NCBI RefSeq assembly: GCF_026212465.1
Contig: NC_080062.1
Coordinates: 2,397,501 to 2,461,500, forward strand
Source of the DNA: Amaranthus tricolor
Lineage: Eukaryota; Streptophyta; Magnoliopsida; Caryophyllales; Amaranthaceae
Length of the DNA: 64,000 nucleotides
Direction: 5' to 3'
Positions 12,146-26,215 of the stretch are shown here, one piece after another (position 1 is the first letter of the stretch; every line of letters starts with the position of its first letter). A model generated the notes under the pieces. That model was not told the origin of the DNA and ran no database searches. It was given only the letters and a program-made list of their open reading frames with translations. The translations under genes and the position numbers were made by a program.

Positions 12146-13515
12146 AAAGAGCAGTACTGTTTAAGGGTTTTATATTATGAACTCTATTTGCTGCGGTCAT
12201 TAGGGTAAACCGCAGCAATTAATGCTGCTGAATCAATTGAGGTTTAAGGATTATTTGTTATTTGCTGCGGGTGGTGAAGAACCGGAGCAATTGCAAGGTT
12301 TATTTGCTGCGGGCATGAAACAAACCGCAGCAATTGAAGGTGCACATGTGTATTTGCTGCGGTCGTGGGACAAAACCGCAGCAATTAAGGGTTCTTTTTT
12401 TTTTCTAATTCTTTTTTCTATTTATTGCTGCGTATATACAAAAACCGCAGCAAATGATAAGCAGCAAATACGTTTTTTTCCACTGGTGTATTGTGACTCC
12501 ACTGGATTGGTACCCCTGTTGGTTTAGTTCCCGGAGGCATGGATCATCTGTATAAGGTCGCTGTAGGGGGGTATGATCATACTTTCCATTGAGCGCCGGC
12601 ATGGCCGTCACCGTCCCTTGTTGAGGTGTTGCCATGTAGGTCTTGCAAACCCCAATATGATGGCCTCATGTCACATAATAGAATATATGAACTCAAAGAA
12701 GAGAAGGAAAATGGTGAAGGCATTAAGAAGTACATCGAAATGAGAAATAGTTGGAGTTGATACTTACATAGTGGAATGCCTCCTTTATCTTGTTATGTGG
12801 ATATTGATTCTTGGTCATATATATAACACATTGTAGTCACTAATGTAACTGTTTGTTTTCATTTTTGATGGCTCATCTTTAATAGCCCTGCTATGACGCG
12901 TTGGTCTATGATCTTGTTAGTTACAAGTGATGGAGCTTCTATGCATTGCATACAGTGGGAATGAGTGATAGTCTTAAAGTTTGCAATAATCTTATTGTTT
13001 TGACTTTAACTGTTGTATATTTTCATTCAAGTTGTTTATGTTTTGAGTTTGAGGCACATGCCCTCCTTTTTGTATAAGTTATCTACGCTGCATTGTTTTG
13101 TAATTTGTATGATTTAAATAGTTATCGTTCTTTTTCTTTCTTCAAACTCAACTGTTTACTTTGGAACCACGATCCGTACTTAGCATGTCAACAGAGGATT
13201 AGACGATGAACATTCCATCGTGATATTTGTTACAAGATCGGTGTTGCCTCTTCTTGATCATGTTTTAGTGCGCGCTTATTTTCTTTTGGTGCATCCAATT
13301 TCAAGGCAAATGCTGCCAAAATTTCCTCACGATTTTATTTGGAAGTTTTTCAACAATCCCTTTAATTAAATCAATCAAACTTTACCTTTTTTCTTTCCTT
13401 TTCTTTATTTTTTATTTTTATTTTTATTTTATTTTAAATGTAACACCCGTTCCTCCGTTTCCTTGCGATTTTGGTTCCGTTTAGAGGGTCGGAAATTCAG
13501 GGGTGTTACAATAAT

Positions 13516-13885
13516 AATCTGTAGATCAAAACGGTTGATATCAAGTGTGAATAGCATTTCATTAAAACTGTATAGAAAGCAGCAATGGCTTATATTGACA
13601 TGTCAATCCTAAAGAATAGCAAGAAACATGTTAAAGTTGCATTCGAAATTCTGAATGCCTCCGTACTTCCATTACTTGAATTCAAAACATATCTGAAATA
13701 GTCTAAAGTTACCAACCAACAACAAGGTTGAGTCATACAGAGATCATTTTCACACCCACACTCCTAGAAGATGTATTAAGGTCATTTAGATGTTGACAAA
13801 AATCCCTTTTAAAATAACAAAGCTTAAGTGAGCATGGAGAGGAAGGTAAAGATCAGGCTAGGATTAACTTGAAAAAATTAAAATC
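13516..13885. other. Continuation of the host sequence right of the solo LTR
   Basis: This stretch should be contiguous with the LRR relic before the LTR inserted. I see no clear LRR coding on the minus strand here; it may be intron or upstream sequence of the relic. Confidence 0.3.
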
Positions 13886-13887
13886 TC

Positions 13888-15410
13888 TTTTTTGGCACTT
13901 TTGCGCATAAAGTAGCTCAAACTTGGTTTGTTTTGCACGAAACTTGGCACACAACACTGTTTGGTATATATTATTGTGTTGAAGTGGTTGTAATTGTAAA
14001 TCATAGTCATATGCTAAAAATTACGTGTTAAGTTGCGATTTTATGCGTTTTTAAGCTTTTTTGGCACTTTCGCGCATAAAGTAGCTCAAACTTGGTTTGT
14101 TTTGCACGAAACTTGGCACACAACACTATTTGGTATATATTATTGTGTATAAGTGGTTAGAATTGTAAATCATAGTCATATGCTAGAAATTACGTGTTAA
14201 GTTGCGATTTTAAGGGTTTTTAAGCGTTTTTAGCACTTTTGCGTATAAAGTGAGAATTCTTATTAATTACAAAACTGAATCCATATACATGAGAGACAAC
14301 CTCTATTTATAGGATTTTAGCTAGCTAACGGCTATAACATCACGTGCTATACAATATGCCTCTTAAAACAAAAATTAAAAACCAGAACACTTGGGCACTG
14401 ATCAGCACTGATCAGTGACTGGCCCACCTTGCACTGATCAGCACTGATCATCACCTTGGTTAAGGCACAAACCACGCGGCAAGGTAGGCTGGTTAGTGAG
14501 TAGGCTGTTGTTCTTAACTACCCTCTTTGTTGTTTCTTGGTTTGGTATTGTTAGCTCAAACTTGGTTTGTTTTGCACGAAACTTGGCACACAACACTATT
14601 TAGTATATATTATTGTATTGAAGTGGTTAGAATTGAATATCATAGTCATATGCTAGAAATTACGTGTGAAGTTGCGATTTTATGCGTTTTTAAGCGTTTT
14701 TGGCACTTTTGCGCATAAAGTAGCTCAAACTTGGTTTGTTTTGCACGAAACTTGGCACACAACACTATTTGGTATATATTATTGTGTTGAAGTGGTTAGA
14801 ATTGAAAATCATAGTCATATGCTAGAAATTATGTGTTAAGTTGCCATTTTAAGGGTTTTTAAGCGTTTTTGGCACTTTTGCGCATAAATTTGCGCATAAA
14901 GTAGCTCAAACTTAGTTTGTTTTGCACGAAACTCGACACACAACACTATTTGCTGGTATATATTATTGTGTTGAAGTGGTTAGAATTGAAAATCATTTTC
15001 ATATGCTAGAAATTACGTGTTAAGTTGCGATTTTAAGGATTTTTAAGCGTTTTTGGCACTTTTGCGCATAAAGTAGCTCAAACTTGGTTTGTTTTGCAGG
15101 AAACTTGGCACACAACACTATTTAGTATATATTATTGTGTTGAAGTGGTTAGAATTGAAAATCATAGTCATATGCTAGAAATTACGTGTTAAGTTGCGAT
15201 TTTAAGGGTTTTTAAGCGTTTTTGGCACTTTTGCGCATAAAGTAGCTCAAACTTGGTTTGTTTTGCATGAAACTTGGCACACAACACTATTTGGTATATA
15301 TTATTGTGTTGAAGTGATTAGAATTGAAAATCATAGTCATATGCTAGATATTACGTGTTAATTTAATTGCGATTTTATGCGTTTTTAAGCTTTTTTGGCA
15401 CTAACATCTA
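13888..15410. repeat. Tandem array of about 169-bp units (seven copies), interrupted once
   Basis: The unit runs tttttggcacttttgcgcat, aaagtagctcaaacttggtt, gttttgcacgaaacttggca ... aagttgcgattttaaggg. The word tagctcaaacttgg occurs at about 13912, 14081, 14552, 14721, 14902, 15073 and 15242. Spacings are 169, 471, 169, 181, 171 and 169: one copy carries a 301-bp insertion and another an extra 12 bp. The array lies directly upstream of a Ulp1-like exon and inside a truncated CACTA element, so it is probably transposon internal repeat rather than centromeric satellite. Confidence 0.9.
14251..14551 (-). mobile_element. 301-bp insertion in the tandem array, LTR-like (reverse orientation)
   Basis: It interrupts one 169-bp unit between aaag and tagctc. 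Read on the minus strand it has a plant-LTR look: a TATA motif in cctataaatagaggttgtct, then a terminus agaattctca ending in CA. No 5-bp target duplication is found and the other end lacks TG, so the call is tentative. It contains repeated cactgatcag palindromes (14397-14452). Confidence 0.4.
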
Positions 15411-15423
15411 TTTTTTCTCTTAG

Positions 15424-15745
15424 TGCTTTCAACAACCTTCTAATTCCGTCGATTGCGGCTACTACACGTTGAAATACATGGAATATATTATTAAATCCGT
15501 GAAGGAGGTTGGAGTCGAAAATATAGATGCCGTAAGTATTTGTTACATTCTTAAATTATATTATAATATATATTACTATAATATTATTTATTATTGGTAA
15601 AATCTAATGTTTATTATTCTTGTAATTTTATATTATATTATAGGTTTTATACGACATTCCGAGGGAAACGCGCCCTCTGAGAAATGGAAACATGCGCGAA
15701 TTAAAAGACAAGATTGCCGCGTATCTTGCTAATTTTTGTCCTTGA
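15424..15745 (+). pseudogene. C-terminal exons of a Ulp1-like (C48 peptidase) protein carried by a CACTA element
   Basis: Exon 15424-15531 reads CFQQPSNSVDCGYYTLKYME...ENIDA and ends at a GT donor. After a 112-nt intron, exon 15644-15745 reads VLYDIPRETRPLRNGNMREL...LANFCP and ends at TGA. The motif QQPSNSVDCGYY contains the catalytic Cys environment of SUMO-protease-like C48 peptidases (Q-x(5)-DCG). Such domains are commonly carried by plant CACTA elements next to the transposase. The upstream catalytic His/Asp part is not seen: tandem repeats occupy the preceding 1.5 kb. I judge it a truncated transposon gene, although these two exons remain open and their splice sites look intact. Confidence 0.7.
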
Positions 15746-15972
15746 TAAATCGTAATTATGTATAGATTTTTTAGGACTTTAATGTATATTATATATATGT
15801 ACGTGCATAATATTATATTATATATACTATCAAGAGTTTGTTATTACAAAGAGATTATTGGTGATTATTTGTGATTATCATTGGATTATTGGATTAATCA
15901 TTATTTATTACATTGTGCATTATTATTGGATTAATATTAGTATTAAACGAAAAAAGAAAAAAAAATACTAAC

Positions 15973-16270
15973 TATTTGCTGCGGTCAACTCTTAACCGCA
16001 GCAAATAAGTGAGAGTATTTGCTGCGGTCAACCTCAAAACCGCAGCAAATAATCTTACTTATTTGCTACGGTTTTGAGGTTGACTGCTGCAAATATTCTC
16101 ACTTATATGCTGCGGTTAAGGGTTGACCACAGCAAATAATACCCTTTTTTGCTGCGATTTTAAACCGCAGCATTTAAAATAGGCCTTTTGCTGCTATTAC
16201 TATTGCTTGGGGCCAAAACCGCAGTAAATAATGGCCAAAAACACAGCAAATGAAGTTTTTTTTACTAGTG
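15973..16270. mobile_element. Right terminus of a second CACTA element with subterminal hairpin
   Basis: It has the same tttgctgcggt / accgcagcaaat units as the CACTA element at 9657-12488 and ends in ...gttttttttactagtg at 16270, the expected CACTA right end (reverse complement CACTAGTA). The first 166 bp form an almost perfect inverted repeat (15973-16052 against 16059-16138). The matching left end was not found, so the element seems truncated on the left. With the Ulp1-like exons it forms the remnant of a larger, formerly coding element. Confidence 0.75.
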
Positions 16271-17461
16271 AATAGATTGAAATAAGAGTTTTATAACGCC
16301 ACAATTCAAAAATTAAAACACTAAAGTTAATTAACAGAGCTTAACCCCACCATAATACTTGTAAACTAGCAATCCAACTATATCAATCCAACTTTTAAAA
16401 CCCATTTATCCAATCATAATCTACATTAAATTTCACCCATTAATTAATAAACCAAATGACAATCTTAAAAACCAAATATACAAAAAAATTGCTTGAAATC
16501 AAAGATTCAATATTTTTCACTCTATAATTCAAAATTTTCAAAACCTCCCACAATTACCCAAAGTTTAAATCCACATCGTCCCCTCGATCCAAACACAACA
16601 GACGTGCAAAAACTTTAATGAGCCATTGTTTGTTGTAATGTAAACCAAGAATAATAGAAGTATTTACATAGTATTATAATTTATACCTTACTCCATGTAT
16701 AAGCCTCCTCAGCTGTGCACTCTGATCGAGACGAAGCAAGTACTAATAACTATGTATTTTCCATTGGGATTATAAACCTCAATTGAAACAGGCTTTGCCA
16801 TAGTTAATTTTAATGGTGGATTTGGTTGATGCAATTCAACAAACAGTTAGTTTGCTCACAAACTTCACTCTGGGATATTTTTATACTTGGAAGATAGGCA
16901 TGTTGTGACAAAACCCACAATAAGATTTGTCTGTTTATTGATTATATGATCATCAGAACATTTATTTGATATCTAATGGTGTATAAAGGTGTAATCTTTA
17001 GATGAAATGGAGTAATATAGTGAAATTGTATGTATATGGTTCTTTTTTTTCTGACTATCTAAGAAAGGTGAGTTAATTTGAGTATCTAAGAATTAAATTA
17101 ACATTCAATTCAAACAATCAACAAACTTTAGCTTTAAAAAACCTTTCATAAACATTAATCTATGTAGAAAAAAGTAACTAACGAATTAATCAAACCTTTT
17201 AAAATCAGTTCTTGTCAAAATGGATGGAAAGTGAATAGCGCATTTGAAATAAATTTCGATGCACAAAAAACAATTAGTAATGGACAAATCAAATAGCAAT
17301 GCCAATTGAAAACCCTAAAAACTAAAATGTAAACCTAGAAAATAAAATTGAAAATCAAAAAATCAAAATTAAAAACCTTAATAATAAAACTCACCAGAAT
17401 ATGGAGATATGCCAATTAAAAACCCTAAAAAGTAAATTTGAAACCTAATAAATGAATAAAT
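16271..17461. other. Intergenic, no gene recognised
   Basis: AT-rich sequence with A-rich runs between the CACTA remnant and the Tourist-like MITE. No exon pattern, RNA gene or clear repeat is seen. Confidence 0.4.
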
Positions 17462-17464
17462 TAA

Positions 17465-17902
17465 CGGCCCGTTTGGTACATGGTATTAGAGAGCGGTAAT
17501 GGTAATGGTATTAGGCTGTAATGGTAATGAAGTATTAGTGTGGTAATAAAATAAGGTAATGTTGTTTCGAGCTGAAGAAAAAAATAATGAAGAAAAAAAA
17601 GGTAATGTATGTAATTATCAAAAAAAATATTATTATTAAAAAAAGAATTATTAGATAGAATAATTTAGATACAATAATGCTTTTAGATACAAATATACAA
17701 TAATAAAACTAAGAGTCATTACCATATTTTATTACTAACAACCAAATGCAATCAATGGAATATTATCTTCCATTACCATTCTTTAGTTATGTACACCAAA
17801 CAAAAGAATCTTCATTACCAATTCTCATATCCATTCCTTCATTACTATTGCCATTACAAAATTTAATTCCCATTACTTCATTACCATCAACGAAACGGGC
17901 CG
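17465..17902. mobile_element. Tourist-like (PIF/Harbinger) MITE, 438 bp
   Basis: The left end CGGCCCGTTTGGT and the right end CGAAACGGGCCG are inverted repeats, flanked on both sides by TAA (17462-17464 and 17903-17905). That fits the 3-bp T(A/T)A target duplication of PIF/Harbinger elements. The interior is built of ggtaatggtaat / attaccattacc words in opposite directions and has no reading frame. Confidence 0.75.
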
Positions 17903-18504
17903 TAAAAACCTAAATAATGAAACTCACTAATTAAAGTGATGGCGTCATCTCCTTGTCACGGTCTTATCTCAGCTTCTTCCTTCCGGTTTATGTTCTTAAA
18001 ATTTACTACCTTAAGAAAACCCTAAAAAATAAGAGTACCTTGAAAAATCTCAAACTGAAGGGAAATTAAAAGAAGTACGATAGGTTGGAGATGGCAAGAA
18101 AAGCAGTACAATAGGCTGGTATGGAGTAGGTAGAAGAAGAGAACTCAGTTGAGGTGGCGTAGAAGCATCTCCAAGAAATCGGCATTGACATGTCGAAAAG
18201 GGAAATAGGACTGTTCAATTCATTTGTGAACAGTATAAATTGATGCTCGTTTTTTATTGTTATAATTAATAAGATAATAGATTTTATAACCAACAACAAT
18301 TTCTTTCTTTACCTCATTCACATTTTTTCCCCCTATACTTGGACTCCAAATTAATAAGATGATGTACAACATAGAAATATTTAATAAAAGTGCATCGTTA
18401 ATTACATCATTTTCTTATAATTTGTCTTGTTTTGATTTTTAAAGTTATTGGTATTATTTCAAATTAATTGAGGAGGCCCATAATGTTAGCTTTCACGAGA
18501 TGCG

Positions 18505-18800
18505 TAATAGTTGTTAGTTGTTGGTTGTTAATATTTTAATCTGATTTGTTTAATCAATTAAAAGTGTTGGATGTTTTTATTAACTTTAAAGCTAGCTAAA
18601 TAAGTCAACAATCAACTAGTTAGATAGAGAGATAATCGATAAACTTAGGTAGTTGTTTGTTAGAAGAAATTAGGTTAATAAGCCAATAGTCAATGAGAAT
18701 GCTAACAAAGTTAGCCTTTTCAATTTAATTTAAAAATCAGTTGAAAAATTATTTATGAAACAGACAAACATTTTTTAACTTTTAAACCGATTAAGAAGCT
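18505..18800. mobile_element. MITE-like remnant (gttgttagttgttggttgtt family)
   Basis: It has inverted word content (gttagttgttggttgtt ... agccaatagtcaatgag) like the elements at 1958-2280 and 43582-43949. Its ends are not sharp. Confidence 0.35.
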
Positions 18801-18825
18801 AAAAATTAATAAAATAATCACTTAA

Positions 18826-19050
18826 CAAGGGCAGATCTAGGGCCTTTTATTGATGCAACTGACAATATTCAACTTATGTATGAAATCATATACCTAGAGA
18901 TGTTGATATATGTGTTTGTTAAATTGGTAGCTGTCGACTAGATATTAAGTACAATTTTTTAAATCTAGATAAAGTACTTACCCATTTGCATTTTAATCTA
19001 TATTTTTTTAAAACAAGCTATCAATATCATATAATTTTAATCCGCCACTA
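18826..19050. mobile_element. hAT-like MITE
   Basis: The left end caagggcagatctagggcc and the right end taatccgccacta correspond to the common plant hAT terminus CAGGGGCGGATCTAGG / CCGCCACTG. An exact 8-bp target duplication is not visible, so the element is probably old. Confidence 0.5.
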
Positions 19051-19074
19051 CTAATTAAATATCTCCGTTCAAAA

Positions 19075-19205
19075 GCTTGGGGGGCTAGGGGTTGGGGCGG
19101 CAAGCAAGTAGTGCAATGTGCGATGTACCAGAGTTCTAATATCGTGTTGACTGTGACTAATTAGGCGGCTTCACCTTCTTCCTATGTGTATACCGATACC
19201 CCTAA
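19075..19205 (+). repeat. Possible tRNA-derived SINE
   Basis: The segment cttggggggctaggggttgg ... gtgcgatgtaccagagttct has the spacing of degenerate pol III A and B boxes and a GC content far above its surroundings. It is a weak, composition-based call. Confidence 0.3.
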
Positions 19206-19939
19206 TAGGTAATAGCTAATACTATAGGAATAATGACATGTGATTCTTTCAAAAGGTTTTGTTCAACAATGTTCTATTTTATTTTCTTATAAATAAACTA
19301 AAGATAAATTAAATAAAAAAAATTAGTCTTTTATATAACAATATTAAAGCCTTAATCCTAAAAGATTGAGAACGTGTAATTGAATTAATAGATTATTTAT
19401 ATTGGTCGTCTTACGTCTACATGAATTATTTTTCTCCTGTATATTGACTTTCTTTATTCTTGCTCGACCTTTTTTGTGTCATCAGAGTTTTAACTTTTTA
19501 TCTTTTCTACCGGATTATAAATAATCAGTCTCTGAACTGTTGGTCTTTTGATAAAATTTTTCCTTTAACTTTAAAATCACACCTTATTCACATAATATCC
19601 CAACAACTACGATTCATTTTTTCCACTCATCATTTGCTGGATATCTCTATAACTACATAATATCCGAACCAAAGTATTTGAAACATCCAATTTGTGTTGT
19701 TCTTTCTCTTCCAACTTTATATTATCTCTACTTATATCATTTATGATGAAGTGACACTATATGTACTCCGTACAACTTAATAAACTGAATTTAAACTATC
19801 ACGACTCCAACTTTTGCTCTACGTTCTAACTTATCTTTAACCCTATAATGTTCTCATAATTTTTCTTTAATTTCATCTACACTTTACTTTTATTTTCTCA
19901 AACGTTTAATCTCGCCCACATATATAACTATTACTATTA

Positions 19940-20230
19940 CGGCCTGTTTGGTAAGTGGTAATGGGAATGAAAACTATTGTAATTTCAGTTGAAAATTTTC
20001 TTACTACATTAATGGTCATATTTGTTCAATTTCAATCATCTCAATTTTCTTCATAAATTTCATTGCAATGCATTACTATTGGGAGATATGGTATTAGGTG
20101 GTAATGAAAATTTGTAAACAAAATAAACTTTTTGTGAACAAACTTTCATGACATGAATTTATGATGAAATTTTACACTATAAATTATTCTCATTACTATC
20201 ATTTAATACCACTAATCAAACGAACAATTT
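19940..20230. mobile_element. Second, degenerate Tourist-like MITE
   Basis: It starts cggcctgtttggtaagtgg and ends ccactaatcaaacgaacaa, with an interior of ggtaatgggaatg / cattactat words. It is related to the element at 17465-17902 but shorter and more diverged. Confidence 0.5.
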
Positions 20231-20673
20231 ATTATTTAATATTTATATTAAGTATTGGTGGGGTAATCTCATATAAAGAGTACAAAAGATGATAATTATT
20301 AGAATAGGACTTCTCTAACTTTTCCTTTTTTGGTATTTTTCAATCATGCATTAAATTATAATTGTCTACTATGTCCCTTATACATTGAATTAAAGAGAAA
20401 ACTGATATTTTTTAAAAAAAATGGATGAAGGTAATAAATAAAGAAAGAGAGAATAAATCGTGTGGATGAAATTAAAAAAGAGTTAAAATATAAGGATAAG
20501 ATTAAAAGAAAGTGATAAATTATTATCCAAAAATAAATTTAATACAAATTAAGTGAGACGAATTAAAATAACACATGTTGAAAATTCGACGGAGAGAGAG
20601 TATCCTTCAATAAATAACGGCTAGAAATCCTATTCTAACGTGTTGAACAAGTCCAAAAATAATTAATTCCAAA

Positions 20674-20770
20674 GGGAGTAGGGACCCTTTATCAAACACT
20701 TGCACAAAAAGTACTCTAGTATGGGAGTAGGGACCCTTTATCAAACACTTGCACAAAAAATACTCTAACA
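20674..20770. repeat. Two-copy 49-bp tandem duplication
   Basis: The unit gggagtagggaccctttatc aaacacttgcacaaaaagta occurs at 20674 and again at 20723, nearly identical, which suggests a recent duplication. Confidence 0.9.
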
Positions 20771-20786
20771 TTTACATTTAGATTAG

Positions 20787-23241
<2,455 letters not shown>

Positions 23242-23297
23242 CCAATGAGATTTAAGCCTTAGCAGCCACCACTCACTAATCATATCAATGATTACAC

Positions 23298-23306
23298 TAT
23301 ATATAG
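23298..23306 (+). promoter_or_regulatory. TATA box of PCR copy 3
   Basis: The tract tatatatag lies about 165 nt upstream of the ATG at 23472. A typical plant leader (ttcttcattattcatcaaaa) follows it. Confidence 0.55.
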
Positions 23307-23471
23307 TCTCTTAATCCTATGCTTTTTCTTCATTATTCATCAAAATTCACAACTTTACTCTTTTAAAACCTACATATTTCCGTAATTAGTAACTTGAAAA
23401 AAAATAAATATATATATCATTAATTTCTTGTATATTTTGTTTGATTTACATAAGTAATTAATATCTAAAAA

Positions 23472-25822
23472 ATGAAGCAAGAACAAGCTGCAGTTGGAAT
23501 TCCAGTAGCCCAGAAAAATGCTCCTGTTGGAGAGTTTTCTACTGGTCTTTGTGACTGTTTCTCTGATGTTTCTTTGTGTAAGTATCATAGCTTGTTTATT
23601 TCTTATATCTTTTTTTGGTATTATATATTTCACTATATAATATATCCCAAAGCTTGAACTATTAAATTAATTGTTTGATTGAGTTGATTTTTGACATGGT
23701 ATCAGTCAAGGGCAGATCCAATTGGAGCCTCCATCCGCACGTTAGGGCATTGAAATTTTTGTATAAAACATAAGATTTGTAGGATACAAACCCCAGACCT
23801 ATTTCATTGAAGCCTCTTTGTACACACTCATGAGTCATGACCAATTGAGATACGTATTTTTTTAAGTCATTTTCCTTGATTGTGCTCTCAATGAGTTTGA
23901 AATCTGGATCGCCAATTGTATGAGCGCTATGTGTTTGCATAATAAGGGGGCATGATAGAGTGTATAAATAACATATACAGGGGAGAGTATATAATATTAA
24001 TGTATCTTGGGGCCTCAACCATCAGCTCAAACTTTTAGTTGAGTTGGTTTCTTGACATTGTATCAGAAACCAACATGACAAGATATCATGGATTCGAATT
24101 TCAAACACCCTTCATTGTGGAATATTCAGCGCATATACGCATCAATAGGCTCTCGTGTGAGGGGCGTGTTAGAGTATATAACAGATCCTAGGGCCTTAAT
24201 AGGTTTTAATTGAGTTGGTTTCTTAACAGGTTTCAACTTTCACCAATCAGTTTTATCTTTTAACTGAGTTAATTATGTGAGAGATTATCTTAATTATTAT
24301 TTGAATGTTTTTATGTTGTTAATTATAATATTGTGTAAAATTCTGAAATCATATGCAGGTTGTTTGACATGTTGGTGCCCCTGTATTACCTTCGGACGTA
24401 TTGCAGAGATTGTTGACAAAGGCTCATCATGTAAGTATAAAGTTAATAGAAACTTTAACCAAACGAATTTCAATATTGATAATATGCTTGTATCATATTG
24501 AGTAGTAAGGAAATTATTTTATAAAAATTAAGAAAATATAAATACTATAAGTATTAAACATTGTAAAGACTATAAACAAAAAGAAAAAATTAAAATAATA
24601 TTGATAGATAATATGTGAAGACTTCAACATTAATTAACAAAATGTTAAAATTTTTAAAATAAGAATGATAAAGATTAAGTCAGCCCAAATAATTTCATAC
24701 TCTCTCCTATTCAGCTTATATGTCCTATTTCCTTTTATGGTTAAGTCATCTTAATTGTTCCATTTCTATTTTTGGTATGGGTTTTTGATTTTTATGCCCT
24801 TAATAGTTTTATTCTATTTTCAATTATACCCTCCATTATTCATATTAATTTTCCTCCCTTATATTAAAAACTCATAATACCACTCTTTTTTCAACTCATA
24901 GGGTCCCACTTTTAACTCTTTTTAAAATCCGTGAAAAATCAAATGGGACTTTTAAGGTGAATAGGAGGGAGTATAAATTAATAATAATAATTAATAAAGA
25001 CTCCGTATAGAAAAACACTTAGAAAAGTGCTCATTTAATAACTAAGAAAATCATTACACATCAAAAAAAAAAATAATTGTGAAACACAGAGTATTTCAAC
25101 ACCTATATATTCAAATTATTTAATGGTAATTTAAAGATGGAATATACACAATATTACCTATAAAAACAGAGTTTCAATTTATTTCTGCTTAATTTCTTTT
25201 AATGCAAACTATCATTTATAATTTTATGGACCGATTAGTTAATATTTTGCAGCATGTGGAGTAAGTGGGGCGTTATACTCATTAGTGATGATCCTAACGG
25301 GTTGTCAATGGATATGTTCATGCACATATCGTTCAAAGATGAAGGCTGAATATGGAATGCAAGAAAGTTGTTGTGGAGATTGTTGCACCCATTTTTGCTG
25401 CGAGTCTTGTGCCTTATGTCAAGAATACCGTGAGCTTCAACACCGTGGATATGATCCTGCCCTTGGTAATTAATAATCTCTCATCTTTTATACTTTATTA
25501 CAAATTTTTATGACACACTCTTATCGTAAGACGCGCCTTATTTACGGGCCTATAGTCCACCTAATATAAATTATTAACATATAAATTCTTGTTTTGAAAT
25601 CATCTCATCGAGAATCATCATCGAGAATCAGTTTTTCACAATAGTAGCTTTGTATACATAACAAAGATCATTTATCTAAACTAATAAAACCACAATCGTT
25701 GTAGATAATATATATATCTGACATTTTACATATGCTTTTGTCATATCATTGTTTGATTCAGCTTTTAACGAGGAGTCGTTCGATTTCATGTTATTTTTCA
25801 AATTAATATTTCTTATATTAAA

Positions 25823-25889
<67 letters not shown>

Positions 25890-26168
25890 CGCGTTCAGGT
25901 GCAAACCACGGTTGTATGTGAACCGTGAAAACCAAAAAATGTGTTACCTTTTTACAGAAAAGGTGCTACTTTTGTACAAAACCTGTGTTACTTTTGTTTT
26001 TAAAAAAATCTGGTACTTTTTACCAAAAAAGTGTAACTGTCAGAAAAAAAATGTGAATGCAAAGTAACACGTTTTTCTGGAAAAGTAATACCTTTTTATC
26101 TAAAACGTAACACCTTTTTATGATTCTCACGGTTCTCATATAAGGATGGTTTTCACTTGAACTTCTCC

Positions 26169-26215
<47 letters not shown>

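Larger units (their letters stand above)
9657..12488. mobile_element. Non-autonomous CACTA (En/Spm-like) DNA transposon
   Basis: The left end CACTAGTGGAAAAAACGTC and the right end ACGTTTTTTTCCACTGGTG are terminal inverted repeats starting CACTA/CACCA. TAT flanks both sides (9654-9656 and 12489-12491), as expected of the 3-bp duplications made by CACTA elements. Both subterminal regions (9670-9920 and 12185-12470) are arrays of tttgctgcggt...accgcagcaaata units in both directions. Such arrays are transposase-binding clusters in the family. The 2-kb interior has no TNP2-like transposase and no protein I recognise, so the element depends on a partner. It lies inside the solo LTR and is therefore younger than it. 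Confidence 0.88.
7907..13510. mobile_element. Solo LTR of a TGTAACACCC-type (probably Ty3/gypsy chromovirus) retrotransposon, split by a CACTA element
   Basis: It starts TGTAACACCCC and ends GGGTGTTACA, a near-perfect short inverted terminus, and is flanked by the 5-bp duplication ATAAT. Without the inserted CACTA element (9657-12488 plus one TAT) the LTR is about 2.77 kb. These ends and this size are typical of Tekay/Del-like chromovirus LTRs. No gag, protease, reverse transcriptase or integrase reading frame is present, so it is a solo LTR left by LTR-LTR recombination. The left part has an (ATT)n tract (8043-8087) and a GC-rich, CCACCACC/GCCGGCCGGC segment (8190-8300). A second internal TGTAACACCC occurs at 13439. 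Confidence 0.8.

Noticed and set aside
11949..12218. 89-codon minus-strand frame in the CACTA interior
   Set aside because: It lies on short tandem repeats and matches no transposase or captured gene that I recognise.
13888..15410. 169-bp array as centromeric satellite
   Set aside because: Unit length is satellite-like, but only seven copies occur, directly joined to CACTA protease exons.
9835..16138. Evenly spaced palindromic CTGCGG units as a CRISPR-like array
   Set aside because: Unit spacing is irregular, units alternate in orientation and sit at CACTA termini in a plant genome.
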